A stretch of 64,000 nt of DNA from JBIOXB01 sp050732395 (GTDB lineage: Bacteria; Zhuqueibacterota; Zhuqueibacteria; Zhuqueibacterales; Zhuqueibacteraceae): NCBI GenBank assembly GCA_050732395.1, contig JBOHQX010000033.1, positions 1 through 64,000 of the forward strand. The letters run 5' to 3'. How positions within the stretch are numbered: the stretch's first letter is position 1; each line of letters starts with the position of its first letter. The translations under genes and the position numbers were made by a program. Under the pieces are notes generated by a model. It searched no databases. It saw only the letters and a program-made list of their open reading frames with translations, and was not told the origin of the DNA. This document shows, in pieces, positions 53,284 to 62,145 of the stretch.

Positions 53284-53825
53284 GCACCATCAAGCCACAC
53301 GCGCCAGTTGCGCTCTTTGTGGCGGCGTTGTACTCGCCGGTGTTCTCGGATGCCCGCGCCGCGGAATTGATCTACGAGGATTTCGGGAAACCCCTGTTGC
53401 CGGGGTTGTTCTTTGATTTTACCTTCAGCAGTTATTATGAAGAAGAAATGGGGCGAAATTTGCGCAAGGCGTTTTTTCTGCTGGATCTGTTGATTGATCC
53501 ATCGCAATTGCCAGCCTGGAAACTACGCGCCATGGAACTGGAAAAGCAGCGCGCCGCCGCTGGCAAACGCACGATCAATCTCGATCCCGGCTACCTGGAC
53601 GCGCCCAAGCTGGTGTTGGCGACGGCAAAAAACTTTGCGCACCGTATTTATCTCGGCCTAGGCGTTTACGCCGACGTGCAGCTTTACGTCAAGAACGGCT
53701 TGTTTCAAACCAATCCCTGGACGTATCCCGACTATCAACTACCGGCACATCTGCATTTTTTCGCACAGGGTCGCAAGCTGTATATGGAGAAGATCAAATC
53801 ACCTGAACCTTTCACGCAACCCTAA
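53280..53825 (+). CDS. DUF4416 family protein
   Basis: A 181-residue soluble protein. ATG 53280 overlaps the CPBP stop as ATGA. The sequence follows the DUF4416 pattern (APVALFVAALYSPV, YYEEEMGRNLRKAFF, RTINLDPGYLDAPKLVLATAK, then a YPDYQ end). The family is found in many bacteria with no known function. Longer frames that start at 52959 lie inside the CPBP gene in another frame and are rejected. It is followed after ten bases by purM. Confidence 0.85.
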   Translation: MSTIKPHAPVALFVAALYSPVFSDARAAELIYEDFGKPLLPGLFFDFTFSSYYEEEMGRNLRKAFFLLDLLIDPSQLPAWKLRAMELEKQRAAAGKRTINLDPGYLDAPKLVLATAKNFAHRIYLGLGVYADVQLYVKNGLFQTNPWTYPDYQLPAHLHFFAQGRKLYMEKIKSPEPFTQP

Positions 53826-53835
53826 CTAGATCGTC

Positions 53836-54837
53836 ATGAATTACAAAACTGCCGGCGTGGATCTCGAAGCAGGCGATCGCGCCAAGAAAAATATTGCGGA
53901 ATTAGCACGGCGCACGCACAATGAACAAGTCTTGCGTGGGCTAGGCCTATTCGGCGGATTTTTTCAATTCCCGCAGCAGAATTTTCGCGAGCCGGTGCTG
54001 GTTTCAAGCATAGACGGCGTGGGAACGAAAATCAAGATTGCCAGCCGGTTGCATCGATATCGCGGTCTGGGGCACGACATTGTGCATCATTGTCTCAACG
54101 ACATCATGGTCGGCGGCGCAGACCCTCTGTTCTTCCTCGACTATCTCGCTTTTGGAAAACTGCAGCCCGAGATTGTGAGGGAGCTGGCCGAGGGCATGTC
54201 GCAGGCATGTGTGGATGCGGGTTGCGCGCTGATTGGCGGCGAGACCGCGGAGATGCCCGATCTTTATCAAACCAGCGATTTCGATCTCGCCGGCACGATG
54301 GTGGGCGTGGCCGAGAAAAGCAAAATCATCGACGGCAGCGCCATTCACGGCGGCGAGGTACTCATCGGCGTGGCTTCTTCTGGGCTGCACACCAACGGAT
54401 ATTCGCTGGTGCGAAAAATCATCGCCAACAACGTCGCCTTTACGCTGGAAAGTTATCATCCCGATTTGGGAGAAACCGTCGGTGAAGCGCTCTTGCGGCC
54501 GCATCGCAGCTATCAAGTTGTTATCCGCGCATTGCGCGAGCTTGAAGGCGTCGCCGGGTTCTCTCATGTCACTGGCGGCGGTCTCCTCAGCAACACGCAA
54601 CGACTCTTGCGCGGCGGTCTGGCTCTCAACATAGATTGGCAGGCGTGGAAATGGCCGCCCTTGTTCAAGCTCATCCGGCATTACGGCAAAATCGAGAAAG
54701 CCGAAATGCAAACCGTGTTCAATCTCGGCATCGGCCTGGTCGTGGTTGTGGCGCCAGCCGCCGTGGATCTGGTGCAATCCCGCTTGCGTGAATTGCATGA
54801 GACGTTCTGGCTGATCGGCGAAGTTGGCCGTACGTAA
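53836..54837 (+). CDS. purM: Phosphoribosylformylglycinamidine cyclo-ligase
   Basis: A 333-residue cytosolic enzyme of purine synthesis that closes the imidazole ring of FGAM with ATP to give AIR. Seen: YKTAGVDLEAGDRA at the start, the SIDGVGTKIKIA segment, HCLNDIMVGGADPLFFLDYLA (the conserved catalytic Asn-Asp), GGETAEMPD, and SSGLHTNGYSL. Length and order match the family. It sits inside a plus-strand housekeeping run and is probably co-transcribed with DUF4416 and gpsA. Confidence 0.95.
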   Translation: MNYKTAGVDLEAGDRAKKNIAELARRTHNEQVLRGLGLFGGFFQFPQQNFREPVLVSSIDGVGTKIKIASRLHRYRGLGHDIVHHCLNDIMVGGADPLFFLDYLAFGKLQPEIVRELAEGMSQACVDAGCALIGGETAEMPDLYQTSDFDLAGTMVGVAEKSKIIDGSAIHGGEVLIGVASSGLHTNGYSLVRKIIANNVAFTLESYHPDLGETVGEALLRPHRSYQVVIRALRELEGVAGFSHVTGGGLLSNTQRLLRGGLALNIDWQAWKWPPLFKLIRHYGKIEKAEMQTVFNLGIGLVVVVAPAAVDLVQSRLRELHETFWLIGEVGRT

Positions 54838-54842
54838 TTCTT

Positions 54843-54903
54843 GCCGGCTTACGCCGGCACAGACATTTATGTAGAGAAGAAAAGCACGCGCGGCATAAAT
54901 GTC
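54843..54903. repeat. Two small stem-loops between purM and gpsA
   Basis: GCCGGC repeats at 54843-54848 and 54853-54858 form one short hairpin. GACATTTATG (54862-54871) and CATAAATGTC (54894-54903) form a second, perfect 10-bp stem. They may tune expression of gpsA relative to purM. No T run follows. Confidence 0.5.
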
Positions 54904-54945
54904 GCGTTACGGGTTCCCCGCGTTGGGAATCGGAGTGAAGAAATC

Positions 54946-55944
54946 GTGGCACATGTCGGCGTCGTTGGAGCAGGAAGCTGGGGAACGGCTTTGGCCAAAT
55001 TGCTTTGTGAAAACGGCCACGAAGCCACGCTCTGGGCGCGGCGCAAAGAATTGGTGCAGGCCATGCGCGCTACCCGCCACAACGACGGTTATCTTCCCGG
55101 CGTGTTATTGCCGGAGCGTTTGAAGTTCTCTGACAGCCTGCCTGAAGTTGCAGCACTTGCGGAGTATCTACTGATCGCCGCGCCCTCACATGCCTTGCGC
55201 ACCGTTTTGTCCGCTCTACCTCCCCTCGCTCCAAATTGCATTCTGATCAGCGCGGTCAAAGGCATCGAGCCGGATACGCATTTGCGCATGAGCCAGGTTA
55301 TTGCAGCGACGCTAAAGTCCCGGGTGCCGCTAGCCGCACTCTCCGGGCCTAGCATGGCCATTGAGGTGGCGCAACACATTCCGACGGCGATCGTGGTTGC
55401 TTGTGAAGATCTCGAAATCGCCCGGCGCGTCCAAAATCTTTTGCTGTCGACTTTTTTTCGTGTGTATCACCACCGGGACGTTGCTGGAGTGGAATTGGGC
55501 GGGGCCTTGAAGAACATCATCGCGCTGGCCGCCGGCATTGCCGACGGGGCGGGCTTTGGCGACAACACACTTGCGGCGTTGATCAACCGTGGCCTGGTGG
55601 AAATAACGAGGTTGGGAGTGCGGTTGAGTGCCGATGCCATGACGTTTGCAGGACTATCCGGCATGGGCGATTTGGTATTGACGTGCATGAGCAAAAAAAG
55701 CCGCAATCGCTTTGTCGGGCAACAAATCGGGCAAGGCAAGATGCTGCAAGAAGTGTTGGGACAAATGAATATGGTCGCCGAGGGTGTGCGCACCACGAAA
55801 GCGGCCCATAGTTTGGCGCAAAAGTATCATCTGGAAATGCCGATTACACAGGAAGTTTATCAGGTATTATTTGAGAACAAGAATCCCCGTCTCGCGGTCA
55901 ATGATTTGATGGGGCGGGAAGCCAAAATGGAGAAGTTTGAGTAA
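54946..55944 (+). CDS. gpsA: Glycerol-3-phosphate dehydrogenase [NAD(P)+]
   Basis: A 332-residue enzyme starting at GTG 54946, with GGAG ten bases upstream; the longer frame reads through the hairpins and is rejected. The NAD(P) loop VGVVGAGSWGTALA, ISAVKGIEPDT, LSGPSMAIEVAQ with the active-site region, ELGGALKNIIALAAG and LSGMGDLVLTC match GpsA. It reduces dihydroxyacetone phosphate to sn-glycerol 3-phosphate for membrane lipids. It supplies the backbone for the PlsC step seen elsewhere in the window. Confidence 0.94.
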   Translation: MAHVGVVGAGSWGTALAKLLCENGHEATLWARRKELVQAMRATRHNDGYLPGVLLPERLKFSDSLPEVAALAEYLLIAAPSHALRTVLSALPPLAPNCILISAVKGIEPDTHLRMSQVIAATLKSRVPLAALSGPSMAIEVAQHIPTAIVVACEDLEIARRVQNLLLSTFFRVYHHRDVAGVELGGALKNIIALAAGIADGAGFGDNTLAALINRGLVEITRLGVRLSADAMTFAGLSGMGDLVLTCMSKKSRNRFVGQQIGQGKMLQEVLGQMNMVAEGVRTTKAAHSLAQKYHLEMPITQEVYQVLFENKNPRLAVNDLMGREAKMEKFE

Positions 55945-55996
55945 TCTTCCACACAGATAGCTCCAAGAATCCATCAATCCAAATTACGGAGATACA

Positions 55997-57340
55997 GTGT
56001 TGCCCACTTTGATCAATCGTGAAAAAAACTACATCGCTACTATCGGCCAGCACGCCGGCAAGGACGTTACGCTCTACGGCTGGCTTTATCATGCACGCCA
56101 CAGCGGCAAGCTTTGGTTTTTGCTGCTGCGCGACGGCACCGGCATCATACAATGCGTGGTCTCCTTGAAGGACGTCGGCGAAGAAATCTTCGCGCGCTGC
56201 GAGCAATTGACGCAAGAATCCTCGTTCGTCGTGACCGGCACGGTGCGCGAAGACAAGCGCGCGCCCGGCGGCTACGAGCTCACCGCGAAAAACATCGAAA
56301 TCGTGCACCTCGCCAAGGATTATCCCATCACACCGAAAGAACACGGTGAGACCTTCTTGATGGACCATCGTCATTTGTGGTTGCGTTCGTCCAAGCAACA
56401 TGCGACTTTGCGCATCCGCCACGAGGTGATCAAAAGCATTCGCGACTTCTTCGACAACCAGGGCTTTGTGCTGCTCGATGCGCCGATCTTCACGCCCGCA
56501 GCGTGCGAAGGCACGACCACACTGTTCGAAACCGATTACTTCGGCGACAAGGCCTATCTCACGCAAAGCGGCCAGCTTTACATGGAAGCCGGCGCCATGG
56601 CCTTCGGCAAAGTCTATTGCTTCGGCCCCACGTTTCGCGCGGAAAAATCCAAGACGCGCCGCCATCTCACGGAGTTTTGGATGGTCGAGCCGGAAGTGGC
56701 GTACGCCGATCTCGAAGAAAACATGAAGCTCGCCGAGCATTTTGTCGAGTATATCGTGCAACGCGTGCTCGAGCAACGCAAAGAAGAATTGAAAGCCCTC
56801 GAGCGCGATACGACCTTCTTGGAAAAAGTCACGCGGCCGTTCCCGCGCCTCAGCTACGACGAAGCGACGAAGATGCTGGCCACGCCCGAGGCCCTCGCTT
56901 TCGCAAAGGAACGCGAGGCTCCGCCCTTTGAGCCGGGCAACGACCTCGGCGGCGCGGACGAGACCTTTCTCACCTCGAAATTTGACAAGCCCATCATGGT
57001 GCATCGCTATCCTGCGGCGGTAAAAGCGTTTTATATGAAAAACGACCCCGCACAGCCGGACAAGGCGCTGGCTGTGGACGTGCTGGCGCCGGAAGGCGTG
57101 GGCGAAATCATCGGCGGCGGCCAGCGCGAAGACGATCTTGAAGTGCTGGAAAAGAAAATTCTGCAGCACGGCTTGCCGCCGGAGGCATTCAAATGGTATC
57201 TCGACATTCGCCGCTACGGCTCCGTGCCGCATGCGGGCTTTGGTTTGGGCGTCGAGCGTACCGTCGGCTGGATCTGCGGCCTGCATCATGTACGTGAAAC
57301 CGTGCCTTTTGCGCGGTTGATGCACAGGTTGTATCCTTGA
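55997..57340 (+). CDS. asnS: Asparagine--tRNA ligase
   Basis: A 447-residue class II aminoacyl-tRNA synthetase starting at GTG 55997 behind CGGAG. The N-terminal OB fold (VTLYGWLYHARHSGKLWF) binds the tRNA anticodon. Motif 2 is near FRAEKSKTRRHLTEFWMVE and motif 3 is GFGLGVERTVGW. The APIFTPAACEGTTTLFE segment is typical of AsnRS rather than AspRS. It charges tRNA-Asn in the cytosol. A 475-residue frame on the opposite strand is a shadow of this gene. Confidence 0.95.
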   Translation: MLPTLINREKNYIATIGQHAGKDVTLYGWLYHARHSGKLWFLLLRDGTGIIQCVVSLKDVGEEIFARCEQLTQESSFVVTGTVREDKRAPGGYELTAKNIEIVHLAKDYPITPKEHGETFLMDHRHLWLRSSKQHATLRIRHEVIKSIRDFFDNQGFVLLDAPIFTPAACEGTTTLFETDYFGDKAYLTQSGQLYMEAGAMAFGKVYCFGPTFRAEKSKTRRHLTEFWMVEPEVAYADLEENMKLAEHFVEYIVQRVLEQRKEELKALERDTTFLEKVTRPFPRLSYDEATKMLATPEALAFAKEREAPPFEPGNDLGGADETFLTSKFDKPIMVHRYPAAVKAFYMKNDPAQPDKALAVDVLAPEGVGEIIGGGQREDDLEVLEKKILQHGLPPEAFKWYLDIRRYGSVPHAGFGLGVERTVGWICGLHHVRETVPFARLMHRLYP

Positions 57341-57447
57341 TGCTGGATGCTGGATACTGGATACTGGATGCTGGATAGCTCGATGAATAAGTGCATCACA
57401 CCGGAGTCCAAGTTCCAGTATCCAGTATCAAGTATCCAGCATCGAGC
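57340..57447. repeat. Heptamer-unit hairpin after asnS
   Basis: Units CTGGATG, CTGGATA, CTGGATA, CTGGATG, CTGGATA run from 57341 to about 57380. The complementary CCAGTAT, CCAGTAT, CAAGTAT, CCAGCAT run lies at 57415-57441. The two can pair with a central loop of about 35 bases. Confidence 0.75.
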
Positions 57448-57507
57448 CACCAGTAGTGTTTGTAGATCGTGAGCAGCTAGATTCACATTCAAATCCGATG
57501 TCTGGCC

Positions 57508-57783
57508 ATGAAAAAGGGCGTTCATCTTTTGGTAAACGGAATGGTACAGGGGGTGGGATTTCGCTACTACGTGCATCATGCCGCACGGCGGCATGATCTG
57601 GCTGGCTGGGTTAAAAATCTCGAAGACGGCCGCGTCGAAGTGCTGGCGGAAGGCGATGAAGAAGAGTTACGGCTGTTCGTCAGGGACGTGGAGAAGGGCT
57701 CGCGCTTCTCGACGGTGAGAGAGGTACAAACCGAGTGGCTGTCGTACAGCAACAAGTTTCGCCATTTTGAAATTGTCACATGA
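57508..57783 (+). CDS. acyP: Acylphosphatase
   Basis: A 91-residue enzyme with both catalytic parts: the VQGVGFRYYV loop with its arginine and the VKNLEDGRVEVLAEG segment with its asparagine. It hydrolyses acyl phosphates such as acetyl phosphate. The length is normal for the family. It follows asnS after a repeat hairpin and precedes apt on the same strand. Confidence 0.94.
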   Translation: MKKGVHLLVNGMVQGVGFRYYVHHAARRHDLAGWVKNLEDGRVEVLAEGDEEELRLFVRDVEKGSRFSTVREVQTEWLSYSNKFRHFEIVT

Positions 57784-57964
57784 CTGAAGTACGTACAGTC
57801 TCAGACAAGCTGCAAATCAAAGATACCGCGCAAAGGCCAAAACACCATTCGACGAAGCCCCTTAGCCTTGGTTTTCGTGTGTTTCGTGCTTTTCGTGGTT
57901 ACGTTCAATAATTGGTTTCGTGGCTCATTTCAATAATCATGTAACGCAAATCTTCGAGTGCAAA

Positions 57965-58486
57965 ATGAATCTGGAAAACTACATTCGCACCATTCAAGAT
58001 TTCCCCAAACCCGGCATCGGCTTCAAAGATATTACCACATTGTTGAAGGAACCAGCGCCTTTTCGTGAAGCGATCGCGCGGCTGACGGAGTATTTCAGCA
58101 AGAAGGGCATTCAGAAAGTCGTGGGCATCGAATCGCGCGGCTTCATTTTTGGTGCGCCTGTTGCGTTGAATCTGCAGGCGGGATTCGTGCCAACACGCAA
58201 GCCTAAGAAGCTGCCGGCCGAGACCGTGCGCGAAGAATATCAGCTCGAATACGGCACGGATGCGCTCGAAATGCATTTGGACGCCATTGGCAAAGGTGAA
58301 AAAGTCGCCATCATCGACGATCTTCTCGCCACTGGCGGCACCGCGGATGCAACTACGCGCCTGGTTGAGAAGCTGGGCGGGCAAGTGGCCGGCCTGGCTT
58401 TTCTGATTGAGTTGGATTTCTTGAAAGGCCGCCGGCGTTTGCAAAAATATGAGGTGCATTCGCTGATTCACGTCGCGGCGGAGTGA
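57965..58486 (+). CDS. apt: Adenine phosphoribosyltransferase
   Basis: A 173-residue type I phosphoribosyltransferase. ATG 57965 starts MNLENYIRTIQDFPKPGI, the usual Apt start; a frame from 57920 adds 15 residues without support. The PRPP-binding loop VAIIDDLLATGGTADAT and the ESRGFIFGAPVA segment are intact. It salvages adenine to AMP with PRPP. Just before it, 57860-57895 holds tandem 9-base TTTCGTGNN units. It is the last gene of the plus-strand run that began at 52429. Confidence 0.94.
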   Translation: MNLENYIRTIQDFPKPGIGFKDITTLLKEPAPFREAIARLTEYFSKKGIQKVVGIESRGFIFGAPVALNLQAGFVPTRKPKKLPAETVREEYQLEYGTDALEMHLDAIGKGEKVAIIDDLLATGGTADATTRLVEKLGGQVAGLAFLIELDFLKGRRRLQKYEVHSLIHVAAE

Positions 58487-58953
58487 GACTCTGTTGAAAC
58501 GTTTAAAAACTCCAATTGGCTCCACTGCTGCCACTTCCGTTCCACCGTGGCGGGCGCAACTTCAGTGACTATTCGAAAACCCCACTTTGTCTTGCAGAAA
58601 GCATCTTGGTAGATTTTGCCCTGGGCCTGAAAACGGTCATCGTGCAAACGGCTGGAGAGGCGTTGGCGGAATCCGGCAGAGGCGTTGAGGTATGAGCAAC
58701 CGGAAGGCTGAGGGGATAGGCCATGGAGCATCTTGCACGCAATGAGAACTTCTCAATACGCTTCTTCAACTGCTGTCTTTGAAAAAGTAAACAACTCCGC
58801 TTCTGCCAGTTCCCATTCATTCTTATGGCCAAGTTTAGGTCCTCCAAAAACTCTTAGGCCTTGAGACGTGCTCACGCTGCCTATCAGACGCCCAGGCGTC
58901 GCGACTTCTGCATGGACTGGTTCAGTTTTATTTCTCCTGTTCTCCAATTGCAA
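58487..58953. other. Gene-free region between convergent genes, possible gene remnant
   Basis: A 467-base stretch without a full gene. On the minus strand two short frames are weakly protein-like: about 58753-58953, and 58468-58731, which ends with CKTKWGFRIV, an ending seen in formylglycine-generating-enzyme-like proteins. They could be pieces of a decayed gene, but evidence is thin. The 18-base word shared with 49517 lies at 58593-58610. Confidence 0.35.
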
Positions 58954-59676
58954 TCAGGATACAAACCCGACGAGAATGGCGATGACAGCGAGCACGCGAC
59001 CGGCACCAACGACCTTATGAATGATGCGAAAGCCTCCGTCTTTATCCCAAGAGGTAAGGCCATTTTCGGACAGCCTCATGTATGCGCTGATTAGGGTGAA
59101 CAAGGCGATAATCGGTATGCCTAGCCCGAATCCGCGAATCCAGACGTTGAACGCCCGAGACAAGGCGTCGGAGTATCCCGGCTTGGTGCCATTCTGCTTT
59201 CTCAATCGAACGTCGAGTATGGCTTTTCCCGGTGTTGTTCCCCACGAAGATAGCATGCACGGTTCAACAAATACATAGGCAAAAACAACGACAATTCCCA
59301 AGAGCGTGTCATTTATTTCGAGGGCAGATGGGTAGACAGATCCGAGAACTGTACCTACGAGAAAAGCAAATAGCATTACATCGATTATTCTTGCCCAGTA
59401 ACGGACCCAAGGCCGTGCTTGCGGACCGCACGGGACGAAATCACGATCTGCGAAGAGCGCTTCTACAACGTGAACAGGAATTGCTGGTGGCGTGAAAGCT
59501 GGAGGAACAAGGTTCTCTATTGTGCTTGCCTCCCGCCATTCCTTCAAACCTTTAGTCCACACGAATGTGCTCGCCGAGAGGGAGCCAGATTCAAATAGCT
59601 TTACAAAATCGCTCTCTGCTATTGGCCCTTTCTGTTGCCCCGATTCATGATAGTACCAGTATCTCATAGTTTCCAT
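58954..59676 (-). CDS. GYF_2 and RDD domain membrane protein
   Basis: About 240 residues from ATG 59676 (59667 is possible). Residues 1-55 are a GYF_2/DUF4339 domain (RYWYYHESGQQKGPIAESDF, then TFVWTKGLKEW). Residues about 85-235 are an RDD domain with about four membrane helices and the RDD-type polar motifs (RYWARIIDVMLFA, WGTTPGKAILDVRL). The combination is common in bacteria; the GYF part probably binds proline-rich peptides and the RDD part may transport ions or small solutes. No operon partner is apparent. Confidence 0.85.
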   Translation of the reverse strand: METMRYWYYHESGQQKGPIAESDFVKLFESGSLSASTFVWTKGLKEWREASTIENLVPPAFTPPAIPVHVVEALFADRDFVPCGPQARPWVRYWARIIDVMLFAFLVGTVLGSVYPSALEINDTLLGIVVVFAYVFVEPCMLSSWGTTPGKAILDVRLRKQNGTKPGYSDALSRAFNVWIRGFGLGIPIIALFTLISAYMRLSENGLTSWDKDGGFRIIHKVVGAGRVLAVIAILVGFVS

Positions 59677-59914
59677 CTTACACTGAACGCTATCGAGCTT
59701 AGCGGCACTACCACACTCTGCGACTGACATTGACAAAGCCACAAAAGCTTGATACTTCCACAATTTAAAAATCGTCCTCGTGTGGCATCGTCCCCCGAAA
59801 AGCGTGGAGCGGTTAGCCGGAGAGACGTTGTTTTGCGACTACTTTGATTCTTTCAGAATAACATAGCTGAGGGCATAGCTTTTAAGGTAACAGGGCACTC
59901 CTATTCCTTGTTCA

Positions 59915-59956
59915 ATGACTGAACACTAATCACTAATCACTGATTACTGAACCCTC
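59915..59956. repeat. Tandem heptamer repeat next to a stop codon
   Basis: Units ACTGAAC, ACTAATC, ACTAATC, ACTGATT, ACTGAAC run head to tail across 59917-59952 and touch the end of the TPR lipoprotein gene at 59955. They form only a weak hairpin but share the unit length of the other repeats. Confidence 0.55.
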
Positions 59957-61316
59957 ACTGCTTCTCTGGCCCTTGCCCCAGCCTCTTGCGCTCCGCTCTG
60001 AGCGCATTTTCCAATACCTCAATCATGTTCGTGTCGCTCCGACTCTCCGCCAAATAACTCTGTGCGACGATGGCATTGATGGCCTCGTGATTCTTGGTGT
60101 CGAGCTTCAATTGCAATACCGTTTTGTATACTTTAATAGCTTGTTCGTCACGGCGGCCCAGGAGTAAATAAGCATTGGCCAGCTCGGCGTAGAGCTTGGT
60201 TTTGTCCGGCCGGCGCGCCAGCTTCTTTTCGAAAAGCAGCGCCGCTTCCGCATGATTGCCGCGGAACATTTGAAACCGCGCCCGAAATCCGGTCGATAGC
60301 AGAATCACACCAAGCATAGGCAATACGATTAAGGCGACAAAAGCACCGGCTGCAGCCCAGGCGCCGCTGGTAAACAAAGTAGGACTGATATTTTGGCGGG
60401 GAGCGACCGGCGGTGGCGGTTCGGCCTCCATGTCAAGTCTCATACGCGCCTGCTCCAAGCGGTCGGCAACGTCACGGAAATTCGGTTGCAATGACTGAAT
60501 GCTTTCAAGAGCGACCGTGGCCTGCTTCCAGTTTTCGTTCTGAATCTCTCCCAGCGCAACTTGATAGAGTGAATCCAACGTGGCAACCGCGGGCGCCGGC
60601 GTGATTGCCGGGGCCGCTGGTGGTTGATCCGCTTGCTTCTTCGGCAACCTGCCTTTTGCCGGCTGAGTGACGCGTGTGTTGCGGTGGCTCCTGCTGGTTT
60701 TCCGTGTTTTCCTGGCCGGCCGGGCCGGCTTTTGCGGCTGTGGCTGTTTGGCAACAGCTAATGTCGAATCCTGCACCGCTTGCTGGAGCAACGTATCGGC
60801 TGCAACGGCTCCGGTTTCGATAGTTTCGACCGCCGGCTCTTCATCAGGGATTTCTTCCTCCGCTTTTTCCGCAAGCGTCTCCGTGGAAATCGGCGCGGGA
60901 ATTTCCGGGGCTTTTTCTTCTGGAGGCGGAGCTGGAGCCAAAGCTCTCATCGCCTCTTCCGTTCGGAACATTTGCACGACTGCCGCCTGAAAGAACCCTT
61001 TGCCGCCATCTTTGGCCAGGTGCGGCTTCTTCCAAAACTCCTCGGTGATCACCCACACGCGATAGGGATTGCTGCCGCGTCGGAGCTCAATGCCTGCGAA
61101 TAGATCCGAATCCGAGGCTTTCTGGGCCGTTACAATGAGCACCGCGGTCGAGTCCTGCCGGCACAACACCAGACGGGATGCCGTTTCTTCCAAGATTTGC
61201 ACGTCCGATTGCAAGGAGGCTTTGAGGAAAGCCCATTGCGCCCAGGTGTTTTGACAGCTTCCCAAAACCGCAAGCGTCGTGAAGATGAGCAATAACGGCA
61301 TGCGCGGGAGGTTCAT
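59955..61316 (-). CDS. TPR membrane lipoprotein-like protein
   Basis: A 453-residue protein. The N-terminal signal ends in VLGSC, a possible lipobox with Cys21. Residues about 30-120 form a globular domain. A Pro/Ala/Glu/Lys-rich linker follows (about 125-235). A second membrane helix at about 325-348 separates two TPR segments: one before it (SLYQVALGEIQNENWKQATVALES) and one after (AALLFEKKLARRPDKTKLYAELANAY). Its stop-proximal partner is the beta-barrel-like gene one base upstream, so the two probably act together in the envelope. The function is unknown. Confidence 0.65.
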   Translation of the reverse strand: MNLPRMPLLLIFTTLAVLGSCQNTWAQWAFLKASLQSDVQILEETASRLVLCRQDSTAVLIVTAQKASDSDLFAGIELRRGSNPYRVWVITEEFWKKPHLAKDGGKGFFQAAVVQMFRTEEAMRALAPAPPPEEKAPEIPAPISTETLAEKAEEEIPDEEPAVETIETGAVAADTLLQQAVQDSTLAVAKQPQPQKPARPARKTRKTSRSHRNTRVTQPAKGRLPKKQADQPPAAPAITPAPAVATLDSLYQVALGEIQNENWKQATVALESIQSLQPNFRDVADRLEQARMRLDMEAEPPPPVAPRQNISPTLFTSGAWAAAGAFVALIVLPMLGVILLSTGFRARFQMFRGNHAEAALLFEKKLARRPDKTKLYAELANAYLLLGRRDEQAIKVYKTVLQLKLDTKNHEAINAIVAQSYLAESRSDTNMIEVLENALRAERKRLGQGPEKQ

Positions 61317-61317
61317 G

Positions 61318-62121
61318 TTATCTTCTCCTTTTCTGGAAGAAGCGTTGATACTGCAGGCTCAGCATCAGATCGTTGCCACCGTTCATCACCGCATAGTTGC
61401 GCTTGAACCAGAGGAGAAAACCGCGATATTCGTACGTTGCGCCCATGCTGACACCGCTGTTTTTCAAGTTGGCAAAGACCTTATCGGCATCATCCCCGGG
61501 GTGCAAAGGATCGACGACGCCGTTGAACGCTTGGAAGGCGGACAAGTACAATCCGAAGCCGTTCCACCACAATCCACCGCCGGCGAGGCCTTGCACTCGC
61601 CCAAACTTGTTGACGTTTGCTCCGGCTTGCAGCGAGTGAAATACCGGGTGCCGGCCAAACAAGGCGAGACCATCGGGCGAGAACATGACCAAATTCAGTT
61701 GCAGGTCGGTGTCCGTGGCGTACAAGGCCTGCGCATAATTCGTCTCACCCCAAATACCGGCGCGGCCGTAAGTGTCCAGTCGCAGATGATCAGATAAAAC
61801 AAAATTGTAACCTGCCGTCAACATCAGACCGTCTTCAACTCTTCCAAAAGTGTTTGCAATCTTACGCGTATTTTTTTCTTTCGTGGCGTATTGATAGGTC
61901 AACCCAACAAAGCCCTGGCCCACGCCCAGCTCCAGATCGAAATTATGCCGGTAAAAATCTACCGGCAAAGTGCCGACGTTCTTGAGCTTTGCTTTCGTAA
62001 TCGTCGTGCCGGAATATCGCACTTTGATATCAGAAAGGCGTTGTGCAGAGAGGACAAAGGGCAGAAAAATGCCAAACGTGATCATAAGGCCCCGGTTGGG
62101 AAATCTCGGGAAGATTTTCAT
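61318..62121 (-). CDS. Outer-membrane beta-barrel-like protein
   Basis: About 267 residues; ATG 62121 gives a signal peptide ending near VLSAQ. The rest alternates hydrophobic and polar residues with aromatic ends (DLELGVGQGFVGLTYQYAT, LRLDTYGRAGIWGE, GLWWNGFGLYLSAFQAF, LMLSLQYQRFF), as in small outer-membrane barrels, and ends in an aromatic residue close to the C-terminus. It overlaps or abuts the TPR lipoprotein gene and should be in its operon. No named family is recognised. Confidence 0.6.
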   Translation of the reverse strand: MKIFPRFPNRGLMITFGIFLPFVLSAQRLSDIKVRYSGTTITKAKLKNVGTLPVDFYRHNFDLELGVGQGFVGLTYQYATKEKNTRKIANTFGRVEDGLMLTAGYNFVLSDHLRLDTYGRAGIWGETNYAQALYATDTDLQLNLVMFSPDGLALFGRHPVFHSLQAGANVNKFGRVQGLAGGGLWWNGFGLYLSAFQAFNGVVDPLHPGDDADKVFANLKNSGVSMGATYEYRGFLLWFKRNYAVMNGGNDLMLSLQYQRFFQKRRR

Positions 62122-62145
62122 CCGCATATGCTCTACCAATATCAT

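Noticed and set aside
55898..57325. A 475-residue frame on the minus strand
   Set aside because: It lies wholly opposite asnS, whose motifs are complete. The frame is a by-product of codon bias and has no family features.
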